This document shows positions 5,038 through 5,124 of a stretch of DNA of 5,124 nucleotides, in pieces. The stretch spans positions 1 through 5,124 of the forward strand of contig JAEZZU010000349.1 in assembly GCA_023418355.1 (NCBI GenBank), read 5' to 3'. The notes beneath the pieces were generated by a model that saw only the letters and a program-made list of their open reading frames with translations, did not search any database and was not told the origin of the DNA. This DNA comes from Pseudomonadota bacterium (GTDB lineage: Bacteria; Pseudomonadota; Gammaproteobacteria; Burkholderiales; Burkholderiaceae_C). The first letter of the stretch is position 1, and every line of letters begins with the position of its first letter. The position numbers and the translations under genes were made by a program.

Positions 5038-5124
5038 ATGACAGCATTGCGCATAGGAGAAGCGGCACAACGCACCGGCGTGTCGGCTGCCAATATTCGC
5101 TACTACGAAAAACAGGGCCTGCTG
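5038..5124 (+). CDS. MerR-family metal-responsive regulator, 5' end only
   Basis: The 29 visible residues begin MTALRIGEAAQRTGVSAANI and continue RYYEKQGLL. This is the first helix-turn-helix of a MerR-family protein: (R/K)IGE, then TGVS, then the recognition helix with IRYYE and GLL. Family members with a metal ATPase as divergent neighbour are typically Zn/Cd/Pb or Cu sensors (ZntR, CadR, PbrR, CueR). Metal-binding cysteines are in the unseen C-terminal part, so specificity is open; the ATPase type favours Zn/Cd/Pb. AAGG (5025-5028) nine bases before this ATG could be its ribosome binding site. An in-frame ATG at 4999 exists, but would place the operator inside the coding sequence, so 5038 is preferred. 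The gene is cut by the window edge and is not visibly broken. Confidence 0.9.
   Translation, partial: MTALRIGEAAQRTGVSAANIRYYEKQGLL

Overview
The window looks like chromosome of a GC-rich betaproteobacterium, most likely a Burkholderiales member of the Comamonadaceae (Comamonas/Acidovorax/Delftia-like). This is inferred from the strong CAG/GCC/CTG codon bias, the style of the proteins and the gene families. No species marker is present. Four intact genes lie on the minus strand, the start of a divergent regulator sits at the right edge, and about 500 bp without a convincing gene sits at the left edge.

Right part (1741-5124): a MerR-family metal regulator (5' end only, from 5038, plus strand) diverges from a 659-residue P1B-type Zn/Cd/Pb-exporting ATPase (3016-4995). 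They share a MerR-type promoter with a 19-bp spacer and a dyad inside the spacer. Downstream of the ATPase, in the same direction, come a YitT/DUF161-type membrane protein (2302-2928) and a Tat-exported DUF411 (CopG-like) metal-binding protein (1741-2238). The likely theme is metal tolerance: the regulator senses metal, the ATPase exports it from the cytoplasm, and the DUF411 protein handles metal, probably copper, in the periplasm. The YitT role is unknown.

Middle (508-1707): a leucine-rich-repeat protein fused to a compact, atypical protein kinase domain. It starts 33 bp after the DUF411 gene, so it may be the last gene of the same transcription unit.

Left part (1-507): AT-richer and without a convincing ORF, but dense in signals. 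It has a near-canonical NtrC (nitrogen regulator I) box at 198-216, a GG-N10-GC sigma-54 promoter candidate at 317-332 placed as expected for that box, then three stem-loops (346-381, 410-455, 478-495), two of them followed by T-runs. The simplest reading is an NtrC/sigma-54-dependent small RNA of about 160 nt, running from about 343 to 503 and ending convergently against the kinase gene. This is the best candidate in the window for something undescribed. It rests on sequence patterns alone.
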